Notes: generated by a model not told the origin, from the sequence alone. A stretch of DNA of 64,000 nt from Streptomyces lavendulae subsp. lavendulae (GCF_002803845.1 NZ_CP024985.1:6087501-6151500), one strand, 5' to 3'; shown: positions 25,409 to 34,408, counted from the stretch's first letter. Numbers and translations: made by a program.

Positions 25409-27091
25409 ATGACCAGCTCCAGCTCCGCACGACCCAGCCGCCGCCCCACCCGGGGCCGAGGTGCGGCCCAGGGACGTCCGAAGGCTGGCGCGGGACGGCA
25501 GAAGTCCGCCCCCGTTGCCCGGCCGCAAGAATTCACCATGCCCGAACCGCTGACCCCGGCCCTCCCGCCGGTGGCCGCGTTCGAGGACATGGACATGCCC
25601 GAGGCGCTGCTGAAGACCCTCGCCGCCCAGGGCGTGACCGAGCCGTTCCCCATCCAGGCCGCCACGCTGCCGAACTCCCTCGTCGGCCGTGACCTGCTCG
25701 GCCGCGGCCGCACCGGCTCCGGCAAGACGCTGGCCTTCGGCCTGGCCCTGCTCGCCCGCACCTCCGGCCGCCGCGCGCAGCCGAAGGCGCCGCTCGCGCT
25801 GGTCCTCGTACCGACCCGTGAGCTGGCGCAGCAGGTCACCGACGCCCTGGCCCCCTACGCCACGGCCGTCAACCTGCGCATCGCCACCGTCGTCGGCGGC
25901 ATGTCGATCAACCGGCAGTCCGGCGCCCTGCGCCGCGGCGCCGAGGTGCTCGTCGCCACCCCCGGCCGCCTGAAGGACCTCATCGACCGCGGTGACGCCG
26001 ACCTCTCCCAGGTCGCCGTCACCGTCCTCGACGAGGCCGACCAGATGACCGACATGGGCTTCATGCCGCAGGTCACCGCCCTGCTCAAGCAGGTCCAGCC
26101 CGGCGGCCAGACCATGCTGTTCTCGGCGACCCTCGACAAGAACATCGACAAGCTCGTCAAGATGTTCCTCACCGACCCGGTCGCCTTCTCCGTCGACCCG
26201 TCCGCCGGTGCGGTCAGCACGATGGAGCACCACGTCCTGTACGTCATGGACGAGACCGACAAGAAGGCCGTGGCCACGCGCATAGCCGCTCGCGACGGCC
26301 GGGTGATCATGTTCGTCGACACCAAGCGCGGCGTGGACCGCATGGTCAAGAAGCTGCTGGCCGACGGCGTCCGCGCCTCCGGCCTGCACGGCGGGCGCTC
26401 GCAGCCGCAGCGCAACCGCACCCTCGACTGGTTCAAGACCGGCGAGGTCACCGCACTGGTCGCCACCAACGTGGCCGCGCGCGGCATCCACATCGACGAC
26501 CTCGACCTCGTCGTCAACGTGGACCCGCCCACCGACCACAAGGACTACCTGCACCGCGGCGGCCGCACCGCCCGCGCCGGCGAGTCCGGCAGCGTGGTCA
26601 CCCTGGTCCTGCCCGACCAGAAGCGCGACATGACCCGCCTGATGTCGGACGCCGGGATCACCCCGCGCACCGCGCAGATCAAGTCCTCCGACGAGGAGCT
26701 GTCCCGCCTGACCGGCGCCCGGGAGCCCTCGGGCATCCCGGTGGTGCTGGAGGTGCCGGTCGCGACCCCGCCGAAGCAGCGCTCCGGCTCCGGCTCGGGC
26801 TCCGCGCGCCGCCGCTCGGGCGGCCCGCGCACCGGCTCCGCCACGGGCGGCGCCCCGGCGTCCGGCGGCCGCGGCCGCCGCACCGGTTCCGGCGCGTCCG
26901 GACAGGCCTCCTCCGCCGCCGGTTCCGACCGGTCCCGCCGCGGCCAGGGCGGTCAGGGCTCCGGCTCGGCCGCCGGTTCCGCCGGCCAGGGCCGCCGTTC
27001 CTCCGGCGGCGCCTCCTCCGGCGGCGCTGCCGCGGCCTCCGCGCGCAGCCGCGTCGGCACCGGTGGCCAGGGCCGCCGCCGGGCGGTCTGA
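25409..27091 (+). CDS. DEAD-box ATP-dependent RNA helicase
   Basis: This 560-residue helicase carries the full motif set: Q motif (EPFPIQ), motif I GRTGSGKT, PTRELA, TPGR, DEAD (in VLDEADQM), SAT, the domain-2 HGGRSQPQRNR, ARGIHIDDLDLV and HRGGRTARAG. Residues 1-45 are basic and disordered, and about 110 C-terminal residues are a Gly/Ser/Arg-rich tail of the RGG kind that would bind RNA or promote condensates. AGGAGGG precedes the ATG. With the cold-shock protein upstream it probably unwinds structured RNA at low temperature. Confidence 0.93.
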   Translation: MTSSSSARPSRRPTRGRGAAQGRPKAGAGRQKSAPVARPQEFTMPEPLTPALPPVAAFEDMDMPEALLKTLAAQGVTEPFPIQAATLPNSLVGRDLLGRGRTGSGKTLAFGLALLARTSGRRAQPKAPLALVLVPTRELAQQVTDALAPYATAVNLRIATVVGGMSINRQSGALRRGAEVLVATPGRLKDLIDRGDADLSQVAVTVLDEADQMTDMGFMPQVTALLKQVQPGGQTMLFSATLDKNIDKLVKMFLTDPVAFSVDPSAGAVSTMEHHVLYVMDETDKKAVATRIAARDGRVIMFVDTKRGVDRMVKKLLADGVRASGLHGGRSQPQRNRTLDWFKTGEVTALVATNVAARGIHIDDLDLVVNVDPPTDHKDYLHRGGRTARAGESGSVVTLVLPDQKRDMTRLMSDAGITPRTAQIKSSDEELSRLTGAREPSGIPVVLEVPVATPPKQRSGSGSGSARRRSGGPRTGSATGGAPASGGRGRRTGSGASGQASSAAGSDRSRRGQGGQGSGSAAGSAGQGRRSSGGASSGGAAAASARSRVGTGGQGRRRAV

Positions 27092-27107
27092 CCCGAAGCG
27101 ACACGAG

Positions 27108-27146
27108 AAGGAGCCGGGCGGTGCGTCGCGCACCGCCCGGCTCCTT
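27108..27146. terminator. Perfect hairpin after the helicase gene
   Basis: An 18-bp perfect inverted repeat with a 3-nt TCG loop begins 17 bp after the helicase stop, 46 bp before the stop of the convergent phosphatase gene. It is a strong bidirectional terminator. Confidence 0.9.
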
Positions 27147-27191
27147 CGCGTCGTCCGGGCCGGTCGTCCGGGCCGTACCGGTGACGGGCCG

Positions 27192-28127
27192 CTAGCGGAC
27201 CATCTTGGCCTGGAGCTTCGCCAGCGTCCGCAGGTCCAGGCCCAGGCCGTCCGTCAGGTAGCCGTAGAAGTCGCCGTAGTCCGCCCGGAGCTGAGCGGTC
27301 GCCGCGTCCAGGTAGTCCTGGCGGACCTCCTGGAGCGGGATCAGCAGGTCCGGGTTCTGCATCCGGCCCGACTGCTTCAGGGCCGCCCGGACCTGGGCGT
27401 CGTAGGCTCCCCGGAAGGTGTTCGAGGCCAGGTAGTCACTGCCGGCCGTCGCCTCCGGCACGCCCAGCGCGCGCAGCAGCACGTAGCTCATCCAGCCCGT
27501 GCGGTCCTTGCCGGACGTGCAGTGGTACAGGATCGGCCCCTGGCCGGAGTCCGCGATCTCCCGGAGCGTCGCCGCGAACTGCGCCCGGTTCTCGGGGCTG
27601 CTCACGAAGGTGCGGTAGATGTCCCGCATGTAGGCCTCGGCCCGGCCGCCGCCCAGCATCTGTTCCTGCTTGACGGGATCGCCGCTGCCGATCGCGCCGA
27701 CCAGGGTGGCGTACAGGCCCAGGTCGCTGACCGGGCGGGAGGTGGCGGAGAGCCCGGACGGCAGCCGATCGGCGCCGTCGTACTGGACCTCCATGGGGAT
27801 GCGGAAGTCGACGGCCCTGGTGAGGCCCAGACCCGCGACGGCGGTGATGTCCGCCGGGGTCAGCTTGCTCAGCGCGTCGGAGCGGTAGACCAGCCCTTGG
27901 CGGACCTGGCCGCCGGTGTACGTGCGGTAGCCGCCGACGTCACGGACGTTGACGGCGCCCTGGAGGGGTATCCGGCGGATCGCCGTGGTCTCCTGCCGGA
28001 GGGGGTGGAGGGCAGCGGCCCCCGCTCCGGGTGCCGCGACGGCGGGCGCGGCGGCGGGAAGGGTGACGACGGCGGTGAGTGCGGCGGCGGCCGCCGTCGA
28101 CGCCAGACGGATTCGGGCACGGCTCAT
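27192..28127 (-). CDS. Secreted protein-tyrosine phosphatase
   Basis: The 311-residue protein has a signal peptide (residues 1 to about 32, ending AAPAVAAP), the NVRDVGGYRT and LVYRSDAL motifs of the MptpB-like Y-phosphatase 3 family, and the active-site loop HCTSGKDRTG (Cys-x5-Arg). All catalytic residues are present. Family members dephosphorylate phosphotyrosine or phosphoinositides outside the cell. It lies only 30 bp downstream of ipdC on the same strand, so read-through from the steroid operon is possible; functional linkage is unproven. Confidence 0.88.
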   Translation of the reverse strand: MSRARIRLASTAAAAALTAVVTLPAAAPAVAAPGAGAAALHPLRQETTAIRRIPLQGAVNVRDVGGYRTYTGGQVRQGLVYRSDALSKLTPADITAVAGLGLTRAVDFRIPMEVQYDGADRLPSGLSATSRPVSDLGLYATLVGAIGSGDPVKQEQMLGGGRAEAYMRDIYRTFVSSPENRAQFAATLREIADSGQGPILYHCTSGKDRTGWMSYVLLRALGVPEATAGSDYLASNTFRGAYDAQVRAALKQSGRMQNPDLLIPLQEVRQDYLDAATAQLRADYGDFYGYLTDGLGLDLRTLAKLQAKMVR

Positions 28128-28157
28128 GGGGACGACTCCTGTGGAGGAGAAGGGGGA

Positions 28158-29252
28158 TCACCCTGCCGGTGGCAGGGCGCGGAGCGTGTGCAGTACCGCG
28201 TGTGCCTCGGCCATGACGCGGCCGACGAGCTCCGCACAGGACGGCAGATCCTCGATCACCCCCGCGACCTGGCCGGATGCCATGACACCGAGGTCCGTAC
28301 GGCCCTCGACCATGGACGCCTTGAGGAGCATGGGGGTGTTGGCGGCGAGCAGGACCTGGCTCCAGGACAGGTCCTTGCCGTGCTTCATGGCCAGCCCGTC
28401 GCGCACCATCCGCGACCAAGACAGGCCCGACAGCTTCCGGAAGCCCGCCGCGTGCCGCACGGCCCGCGCCAGCGCCCTCGTGCGCCCGGCCCGTTCCAGC
28501 GCGTCGACCAGCTCGGTGCGCAGCATCCGGTGCGGGAGCCCGTCCACGGCGGTGGTGACGGTGACGTCCTTGACGGTCGCCTTCAGGTACTCCGCCTTGA
28601 CGGCGTCCGGGACGGTCGAGTCGGAGGTCAGCAGGAACCGGGTGCCCATGGCGACGCCCGCCGCCCCGTACGCGAGGGCCGCCACCAGGCCGCGGCCGTC
28701 GTGGAAGCCGCCCGCCGCGACCACCGGGACGTCCACGGCGTCGACCACCTGCGGCAGCAGCACCGTCGTGGCCACGTCCCCGGTGTGCCCGCCGCCCTCC
28801 CCGCCCTGCACGATCACCGCGTCCGCGCCCCACGCCACGACCTTCTCGGCGTGCCGGCGCGCCCCGATGGAGGGGATCACCACCACGCCCGCGTCCTTGA
28901 GGCGGGCGATCAGCTCCTTCGACGGGGCCAGCGCGAAGGAGGCCACCCGCACGCCCTCGTCGATGATCAGCTGCGCGCGCTCGGCCGCGTCCCCGGCGTC
29001 CGCGCGCAGGTTGACCCCGAAGGGGGCGTCCGTACGGGACTTGACCTCGTGGACGGCCGCCCGCAGCTGCTCCAGGGTCATCGTCGCCGACGCCAGGATG
29101 CCGAGGGCCCCCGCGTTCGCCGCACCCGACACCAGCCGCGGGCCGGCCACCCAGCCCATGCCGGTCTGGACGAGCGGGTGGCGGACGCCGACCAGCTTGG
29201 TGAACGCCGTCTCCAGGGCGGGCACGTCGGCCCCGCCGGTGCCTTCGCCCAT
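28158..29252 (-). CDS. ipdC: IpdC-like flavin oxidoreductase (nitronate monooxygenase fold)
   Basis: This 364-residue TIM-barrel FMN protein has an opening LVGVRHPLVQTGMGWVAGPRLVSG, flavin-binding motifs GVNLRA and VQGGEGGGHTGD, and VAAGGFHDGRG with AMGTRFLLT for the phosphate. In M. tuberculosis IpdC (Rv3553) is encoded beside IpdAB and acts in ring C/D opening. It starts 1 nt after the ipdB stop and is the last steroid gene of the echA20-ipdA-ipdB-ipdC operon. Confidence 0.88.
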   Translation of the reverse strand: MGEGTGGADVPALETAFTKLVGVRHPLVQTGMGWVAGPRLVSGAANAGALGILASATMTLEQLRAAVHEVKSRTDAPFGVNLRADAGDAAERAQLIIDEGVRVASFALAPSKELIARLKDAGVVVIPSIGARRHAEKVVAWGADAVIVQGGEGGGHTGDVATTVLLPQVVDAVDVPVVAAGGFHDGRGLVAALAYGAAGVAMGTRFLLTSDSTVPDAVKAEYLKATVKDVTVTTAVDGLPHRMLRTELVDALERAGRTRALARAVRHAAGFRKLSGLSWSRMVRDGLAMKHGKDLSWSQVLLAANTPMLLKASMVEGRTDLGVMASGQVAGVIEDLPSCAELVGRVMAEAHAVLHTLRALPPAG

Positions 29253-29253
29253 G

Positions 29254-29985
29254 TCAGACCCGCACTTCCCGGTCGCGCAGCCCCTTGGGGTCGATGACCT
29301 CGCGGATCAGCCGCAGCTCCCGCTCCGTCGGTTCCCGGGTGTACGGGACCTCGTCGGCCACCGCCAGCTCGAAGCCGGTCGCCTCCCTGACCCGGTCGAG
29401 GGTGACCCCCGGGTGGAGGGAGGCCAGGCGCATCGTGTGGCCGGGGCCGGAGAAGTCGAAGACGCCGAGGTCGCTGACCACCCGGGGCAGCCGGTGGAAA
29501 CGAGTGACCCCGGCGGCCTCGGCACGGTCGTAGCCGACGCCGCTGACCATGTCGACGCGCTCGACGAAGACCCGCGGGGAGTGCCGGGGGACCCAGTAGC
29601 TCACCGGGTTGTTCAGGGTGTTCACCGGAGCCCCGCGCACCCCCAGCAGCTGGCGGGAGGGCCGCTCCCAGCCGCCGATGCAGGAGATGTTCTGGTTCCC
29701 GTACCGGTCGATCTGGCTGGCGCCCATCATCACGTGCCGCCGCCCGCCGGTGACCATCGTCAGGTGCCTGCGGTACGGGAGCCAGCCCTCGGGCGTGCCG
29801 TCCAGACCGACCAGCATCGCCTCGCCGTCGGTGAGCAGCAGGTCGGGGGAGAAGGTGCGCTTGGCGAGCCGGGCCCCGAAGGAGGGGACCAGGCCCATGG
29901 GGCTGGCGAGCACCTCCCCGTTGTCGCGCCAGGCCTCGGCGCAGGCGACCACGCAGTATTCCGAACGGCTGATCGGGCTGGTCAC
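29254..29985 (-). CDS. ipdB: IpdB, CoA-transferase-family ring hydrolase beta subunit
   Basis: The 243-residue protein resembles the beta subunit of class I CoA transferases (LGAS...YGNQN and SGPGHTM motifs) but belongs to the steroid type IpdB, which with IpdA opens ring C of COCHEA-CoA by hydrolysis rather than transferring CoA. GTG 29985 overlaps the ipdA stop (GTGA), which ties production of the two subunits together. MMGASQIDRYGNQN and FDFSGPGHTMRL are the parts recognised. Confidence 0.88.
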   Translation of the reverse strand: MTSPISRSEYCVVACAEAWRDNGEVLASPMGLVPSFGARLAKRTFSPDLLLTDGEAMLVGLDGTPEGWLPYRRHLTMVTGGRRHVMMGASQIDRYGNQNISCIGGWERPSRQLLGVRGAPVNTLNNPVSYWVPRHSPRVFVERVDMVSGVGYDRAEAAGVTRFHRLPRVVSDLGVFDFSGPGHTMRLASLHPGVTLDRVREATGFELAVADEVPYTREPTERELRLIREVIDPKGLRDREVRV

Positions 29986-30833
29986 TGCTGCTCCTCGTGC
30001 CAGGTGCGGACGGCGGTCTGGTAGTCGTGCTCGCCCGCCCCGGACAGGAAGCGGGCGGCGAACTCGGGCCAGGGGGTGGTGGCGTAGAGCTTCTGGAAGG
30101 CCTCGTCGCGGTCGTAGTCGGGGACGCAGGAGGTGAAGTGCGCGCCGTTCGGGCTCTCCACGACCCCGGTGACGGAGTGCCGGCTGACCAGGAGGGACTG
30201 CGGGGGGCCGGACTTGGTGAGCTCGGCGCTCTCCACGATCTGTTCGCAGGACAGGTACGCGGTGTCGGCGGCCTCGCAGAACAGGTCGTCGAAGTAGGGG
30301 TCCGGGCCGAGGTACTGGCCGTTGCCCAGGCGGTCGGCGCGGTTGAGGTGGACCAGCGCCGCGTCCATCCGCAGGGCGGGGACGGCGACGAACTCCTCGC
30401 CGTCGGCGTAGGGGGAGGTGACGGTGCGCAGCTCCGGGTTGACCCGCATCACGTCGGAGCCCAGGCCGGCCCGGACGGGCAGGAAGGGGAGCCGGTTCGC
30501 GGCGGCGTGCAGGCCCCACATGAACATGGCCTCGTCGTACTCGGTGAGGGCGAACGCGCCGCTCTCGCGGGCGGCCCGGAAGTGCGGCTCCAGCGGGATC
30601 GAGTCCAGGGTGGCGAAGGGGGCGACGAGCCTGCGGATACGGCCCGCGGCGGCGAGGAGGCCGACGTCGGGGCCGCCGTACGAGATCACGGTCAGATCGG
30701 TGATCTCGGACCGGAGCAGCGCTCTGACCAGGGCCATCGGCTTGCGCCGCGAGCCCCAGCCGCCGATGCCCAGGGTCATGCCGCTGCGCAGCCGGCCGAC
30801 CACCTCGTCGGGGGTCATGGTCTTGTCGGTCAC
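29982..30833 (-). CDS. ipdA: IpdA, CoA-transferase-family ring hydrolase alpha subunit
   Basis: This 283-residue CoA-transferase alpha-like protein has an opening MTPDEVVGRLRSGMTLGIGGWGSRRKPM, the family glycine-rich loop, and central LTEYDEAMFMWGLHAAANRLPF with VHLNRADRLGNGQY. The GTG start at 30833 overlaps the echA20 stop by 4 bp. With IpdB it forms the heterotetrameric hydrolase that opens the last carbon ring of the steroid. The arrangement echA20-ipdA-ipdB-ipdC matches M. tuberculosis Rv3550-Rv3553. Confidence 0.88.
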   Translation of the reverse strand: MTDKTMTPDEVVGRLRSGMTLGIGGWGSRRKPMALVRALLRSEITDLTVISYGGPDVGLLAAAGRIRRLVAPFATLDSIPLEPHFRAARESGAFALTEYDEAMFMWGLHAAANRLPFLPVRAGLGSDVMRVNPELRTVTSPYADGEEFVAVPALRMDAALVHLNRADRLGNGQYLGPDPYFDDLFCEAADTAYLSCEQIVESAELTKSGPPQSLLVSRHSVTGVVESPNGAHFTSCVPDYDRDEAFQKLYATTPWPEFAARFLSGAGEHDYQTAVRTWHEEQQ

Positions 30834-31597
30834 GGGGTGCTCCCGTCCTTTCCGGAGGCGTCTTTCCCGAAGGTGTCGCGGACCCGGTCGGCGACCCCGC
30901 TGAGGTTGGCCTCGAAGGTGAAGCCCTGCTCGAAGCGGTAGCTGCGCCGGACGTCGACGGGGTCGATGCCGTTGATGGCGGCCTTGGCCAGCCGGATCAG
31001 GTAGCCGTCCTTCCGGGCGATCTCGGCGGCCAGTTCCAGGGCGGCGGCCCGCAGCTCCGCGGGCGGGACCACCTTCCAGACCGAGCCGTGCGCGTGCAGT
31101 TCGGCGGCGGTGGCGGTGCGCGAGGTGTAGTAGAGGGCGCGCATCAGGTGCTGCGGGACGAGCCGGGCGAGGTGGGTGGCCGCGCCGAGGGCGCCGCGGT
31201 CGAGCTCCGGCAGGCCGAAGACGGCGTCCTCGGAGGCGACGATCGCGTCGGCGTTGCCGACCAGGCCGATCCCGCCGCCCAGGCAGAACCCGTTCACGGC
31301 CGCGACGACCGGCACCTCGCACTCGTAGACGGCGGCAAAGGCCTCGTAGCAGCCGCGGTTGGCGCCGATGAGGGCGCCGTGCCCGGTGTCGCGCTGCACC
31401 TCCTTGATGTCGACGCCCGCGTTGAAGCCGCGGCCCTCGGCGGCCAGCACCACGCAGCGGACCTCGGGGTCGCGGCCGGCGGCGCGCAGCGCGTCGGCGA
31501 GGTCGTACCAGCCCTTCACGGGAAGGGCGTTGACGGGCGGGAAGTTGACCGTGACGAGCGATATGCCCTTGCCGGGGCCGGAGGTGGAGACACCCAT
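30830..31597 (-). CDS. echA20: EchA20 ring-D hydrolase (crotonase family)
   Basis: The 255-residue crotonase-fold protein has VTVNFPPVNALP, AEGRGFNAGVDIKE for the oxyanion loop, NRGCYEAFAAVYECEVPVVAAVNGFCLGGGIGLVG, LPELDRGALGAATHLARLVPQHLM and YRFEQGFTFEANLSGVAD. These match Rv3550/EchA20, as recalled, nearly end to end. EchA20 hydrolytically opens ring D of 5-OH-HIC-CoA, ahead of IpdAB. It is the first gene of the leftward operon and its promoter shares the second KstR2-type operator. Confidence 0.9.
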   Translation of the reverse strand: MGVSTSGPGKGISLVTVNFPPVNALPVKGWYDLADALRAAGRDPEVRCVVLAAEGRGFNAGVDIKEVQRDTGHGALIGANRGCYEAFAAVYECEVPVVAAVNGFCLGGGIGLVGNADAIVASEDAVFGLPELDRGALGAATHLARLVPQHLMRALYYTSRTATAAELHAHGSVWKVVPPAELRAAALELAAEIARKDGYLIRLAKAAINGIDPVDVRRSYRFEQGFTFEANLSGVADRVRDTFGKDASGKDGSTP

Positions 31598-31615
31598 GAG
31601 CGGATCAGCTACCTT

Positions 31616-31635
31616 TCCACCAAACATTTGTTAGG
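31616..31635. promoter_or_regulatory. KstR2-type operator, site 2
   Basis: TCCACCAAACATTTGTTAGG lies in the 56-bp gap between divergent echA20 and the Rv3549c-like SDR. Its reverse complement has the core AACAAATGTTTGGT, one base different from site 1 at 20416-20429. Both cores fit the KstR2 palindrome with one or two changes. It should place both operons under the KstR2 protein encoded at 22389. Confidence 0.8.
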
Positions 31636-31653
31636 TGAGGAAGGTAGCAGCCG

Positions 31654-32418
31654 ATGGAGCTCAAGGGGAGGGTCGTCGTCGTCACCGGCGGAACCAGGGG
31701 CGTCGGCGCGGGCATCGCGCGGGCATTCCTCGCGGCGGGCGCGCAGGTGGTGGTCTGCGCCCGCAGACCACCGGCGGAACCGGTCGCGGCGGGCGGGCGG
31801 GAGGCCGTCTTCACCGCCGTCGACCTGCGCGATCCCGGCGCCGTGGCGGAGTTCTTCGCCGGGGTCGCCGACCGCCACGGGCGGCTCGACTGCCTGGTGA
31901 ACAACGCCGGCGGCACCCCGTACCGGCTCCTCGGCGAGGGCGGCGCCGAGCGGCACGCCCGCGTCCTGGAGCTGAACCTGATCGCCCCGATGACCGCCTC
32001 GCTCGCCGCCCACCCGTGGCTGCGGGCCTCGCGGGGCTCGGTCCTGATGATCGGCAGCGTCAGCGGCACCCGCCCCTCGCCCGGCACCGCCGCCTACGGG
32101 GCCGCCAAGGCGGGGCTGGAGAACCTGGCCCGCTCCATGGCCGTCGAGTGGGCGCCCGAGGTGCGGGTCAACTCCCTGGTCCTGGGCATGGTGCGGACCG
32201 AGCTCGCCCACCTGCACTACGGCGACGAGGCGGGCGTCGCGGCGGTCGGCGCGACCGTCCCCCTGGGGCGGCTCGCCGAGCCCTCGGACGTGGGGGAGGC
32301 CGCGGTGTTCCTCGCCTCCGACCGGGCGGGATACGTCAGCGGGGCGAGCCTGCTGGTGCACGGCGGCGGGGAGCGCCCGGCGTTCTTGGATGCGGCAACT
32401 GTCAACAAGGAGAACTGA
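31654..32418 (+). CDS. Short-chain dehydrogenase, Rv3549c-like
   Basis: This 254-residue SDR has the cofactor loop TGGTRGVG (about residues 11-18), NNAG, the Ser in IGSVSG, and YGAAK. It lies divergent from echA20, as Rv3549c does in mycobacteria. The exact step is not known from sequence; a hydroxyacyl-CoA or ring-ketone redox step in C/D-ring degradation is likely. GAGGAAGG precedes the ATG. It is followed 2 bp later by a second SDR gene. Confidence 0.85.
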   Translation: MELKGRVVVVTGGTRGVGAGIARAFLAAGAQVVVCARRPPAEPVAAGGREAVFTAVDLRDPGAVAEFFAGVADRHGRLDCLVNNAGGTPYRLLGEGGAERHARVLELNLIAPMTASLAAHPWLRASRGSVLMIGSVSGTRPSPGTAAYGAAKAGLENLARSMAVEWAPEVRVNSLVLGMVRTELAHLHYGDEAGVAAVGATVPLGRLAEPSDVGEAAVFLASDRAGYVSGASLLVHGGGERPAFLDAATVNKEN

Positions 32419-32419
32419 G

Positions 32420-33385
32420 ATGACGCGTACGACGGGCACGGCGGGGATGGCGGGCAGGGCGGATGCGGCGGGTCCCGCGGGCATGGCGGACGGACGGGTG
32501 GTCGTCGTGACGGGCGCGGGCCGCGGCCTGGGCCGGGCGCACGCCCTGGCCTTCGCGGCCGAGGGTGCCCGGGTCGTCGTCAACGACCTCGGCGTCGGGC
32601 TCGACGGGCAGCCCGGCCCCGACAGCCCGGCCGCCCTGGTGGCCGAGGAGATCAGGACGGCGGGCGGCGAGGCCGTGGCCCACGGCGGGGACATCGCCAC
32701 CGGCGCGGGCGCGGCCTCCCTGGTGGAGTGCGCGGTCTCCGCCTTCGGCCGCCTGGACACCCTGGTCAACAACGCCGGGTTCCTGCGCGACCGGATGCTC
32801 GTCAACCTCGACGAGGACGACTGGGACGCCGTGATGCGGGTCCACCTCAAGGGCCACTTCCTGCCGCTGAAGCACGCCGCCGCCTGGTGGCGCGCCGAGG
32901 CGAAGGCGGGCCGCCGGGTCTCCGCCCGGGTGGTCAACACCTCCTCGGGCGCGGGCCTGCTCGGCTCGGTCGGCCAGGGCAACTACAGCGCCGCCAAGGC
33001 CGGGATCCTCGGCCTGACCCTGGTCGCCGCCGCCGAGATGGGCCGCTACGGGGTCCAGGTCAACGCCATCGCCCCGGCGGCCCGGACCCGGATGACGGAG
33101 CAGACCTTCGCCGGGACCATGGCGGCCCCGGCGGAAGGCGCCTTCGACGCGATGGCCCCGGAGAACGTCTCCCCGCTGGTGGTCTGGCTCGGCTCGGACG
33201 CCTCGGCCGGGGTCACGGGCCGCGTCTTCGAGGCGGAGGGCGGCCGCATCACGGTCATGGAGGGCTGGCGCCCCGGCCCCACCGCCGACCGGGCCGCCCG
33301 CCGGACCCCGGCCGAGGCGGGCGAGGCCGCCCTGAAGCTCCTCGCGGCGTCGGAACCCCCGGGGGCGGTGTACGGGGCGCGGTAG
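32420..33385 (+). CDS. Short-chain dehydrogenase, Rv3548c-like
   Basis: The 321-residue SDR has TGAGRGLGRAHA (about residues 32-43), a long first insertion ending VVNDLGVGLDGQ, NNAG, SSGAG and YSAAK. The size, HALAFAAEGARVVVNDLG and the C-terminal TGRVFEAEGGRITVMEGW resemble the 17-beta-HSD-4-like SDRs that act on hydroxyacyl-CoA esters, including Rv3548c. AAGGAG precedes the ATG. The N-terminal 23 residues (TGTAGMAGRADAAGPAG) are low-complexity and probably dispensable. Confidence 0.85.
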   Translation: MTRTTGTAGMAGRADAAGPAGMADGRVVVVTGAGRGLGRAHALAFAAEGARVVVNDLGVGLDGQPGPDSPAALVAEEIRTAGGEAVAHGGDIATGAGAASLVECAVSAFGRLDTLVNNAGFLRDRMLVNLDEDDWDAVMRVHLKGHFLPLKHAAAWWRAEAKAGRRVSARVVNTSSGAGLLGSVGQGNYSAAKAGILGLTLVAAAEMGRYGVQVNAIAPAARTRMTEQTFAGTMAAPAEGAFDAMAPENVSPLVVWLGSDASAGVTGRVFEAEGGRITVMEGWRPGPTADRAARRTPAEAGEAALKLLAASEPPGAVYGAR

Positions 33386-33430
33386 CCGACGGGACGGCCG
33401 GGCCGCGCCGCCGCGCGGCCCGGGTCGGCT
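33384..33430. terminator. Hairpin between the convergent SDR and S41 protease genes
   Basis: AGCCGAC pairs with GTCGGCT and GGGCCGCG with CGCGGCCC inside it, spanning the whole 44-bp gap and touching both stop codons. It is likely bidirectional. Confidence 0.65.
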
Positions 33431-34344
33431 CAGCGGGGCCCGGCGTCCGCCTCCGCCTCCGCCCGCCGCAGTGCGGCCTTGAGCGCCACGTCGAGGGCCT
33501 GCTCCGCCGGGACCTCGACGTCGGGAACCACCCCGACGCCCTCCCAGTTGGTGCCGGTGACGGTGCTGATCGCGCGGCTCGTCGGCACGGTCACGAGGAC
33601 GTGCTCGGCCACCGGGTGCCGCTCCGTCGGATGGGCGCCGCCCCGCGTCGTCCCGCCGACGACGGTGGCCCGTCCGTGCGCCTGGAGGGTGTACGCCACG
33701 TCCTCGCCCCCGGAGAACGTGGCCGCGCTCGTCAGCACGTACACCGGGCGGCCCGCGTAGCGCGGCGCGGGCAGGTGCGCGGTCGTCCAGAACTGGCGGG
33801 TCGCATCGGTGCGCCGGTCGTAGATGTCGTTCAGGTGGACCTGATCGTCGGGGAAGAAGTAGCTGCACCACATCGCCGCCCCCTCGGCCGACCCGCCGCT
33901 GCACGCCCGCAGGTCCAGGACGAGCGCGGAGCTGTGCGCGACCAGCTGCATCGCCGCTCCGATCATGGCCGCGCCCTCGGCGGCGGTCGTGATGCGCCGG
34001 AGGTCGATGAGCCCGACGTTCCCCTCCAGGTGCTCGACGCGCGCGATCCCGTGGTTCTCCGTCCGGAGCAGCGCGAGGAAGGCGGCCTGCCCGCCGTCGT
34101 CGTCCGCCGGTTCCAGCGACTGCGGAACGTCCGTCCACAGCAGCCGCAGGTGCCTGTCCGGACAGGCCTCCTGGAGGTGCGCCGTCACCGTCTCGCACAG
34201 CTCCGGGCCGTCCAGCCCCTCGTACGCACCCGCCGCGAGCCGGCTGCGGATCGCGGTCGCGATGAGCGCGGCCTTCTCCGGGAAGACGTAGCCCGCGCTG
34301 ATCCGGTCCAGAGCCAGCTCGATCATTCGTTCGTTGGTGGACAT
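33430..34344 (-). CDS. S41-family peptidase (C-terminal processing protease fold)
   Basis: This 304-residue S41 protein has an N-terminal cap (residues 1 to about 90) and the catalytic core GNVGLIDLRRI, LVLDLRACSGGSAEGAAMWCSYFF, PVYVLTSAATFSGGEDVAYTL (nucleophile Ser in the TFSGGED loop) and GTTRGGAHPTER. No signal peptide or PDZ domain is seen, so it is probably cytoplasmic and resembles the standalone N-acyl or interphotoreceptor-retinoid-binding-like group. The substrate is unknown. Confidence 0.83.
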   Translation of the reverse strand: MSTNERMIELALDRISAGYVFPEKAALIATAIRSRLAAGAYEGLDGPELCETVTAHLQEACPDRHLRLLWTDVPQSLEPADDDGGQAAFLALLRTENHGIARVEHLEGNVGLIDLRRITTAAEGAAMIGAAMQLVAHSSALVLDLRACSGGSAEGAAMWCSYFFPDDQVHLNDIYDRRTDATRQFWTTAHLPAPRYAGRPVYVLTSAATFSGGEDVAYTLQAHGRATVVGGTTRGGAHPTERHPVAEHVLVTVPTSRAISTVTGTNWEGVGVVPDVEVPAEQALDVALKAALRRAEAEADAGPR

Positions 34345-34408
34345 GGTGCGCCATGCTAGGGGCCGACCGGCCCTGGAGCAGCGGGATTTACGGCACGGGC
34401 CGACCGGG

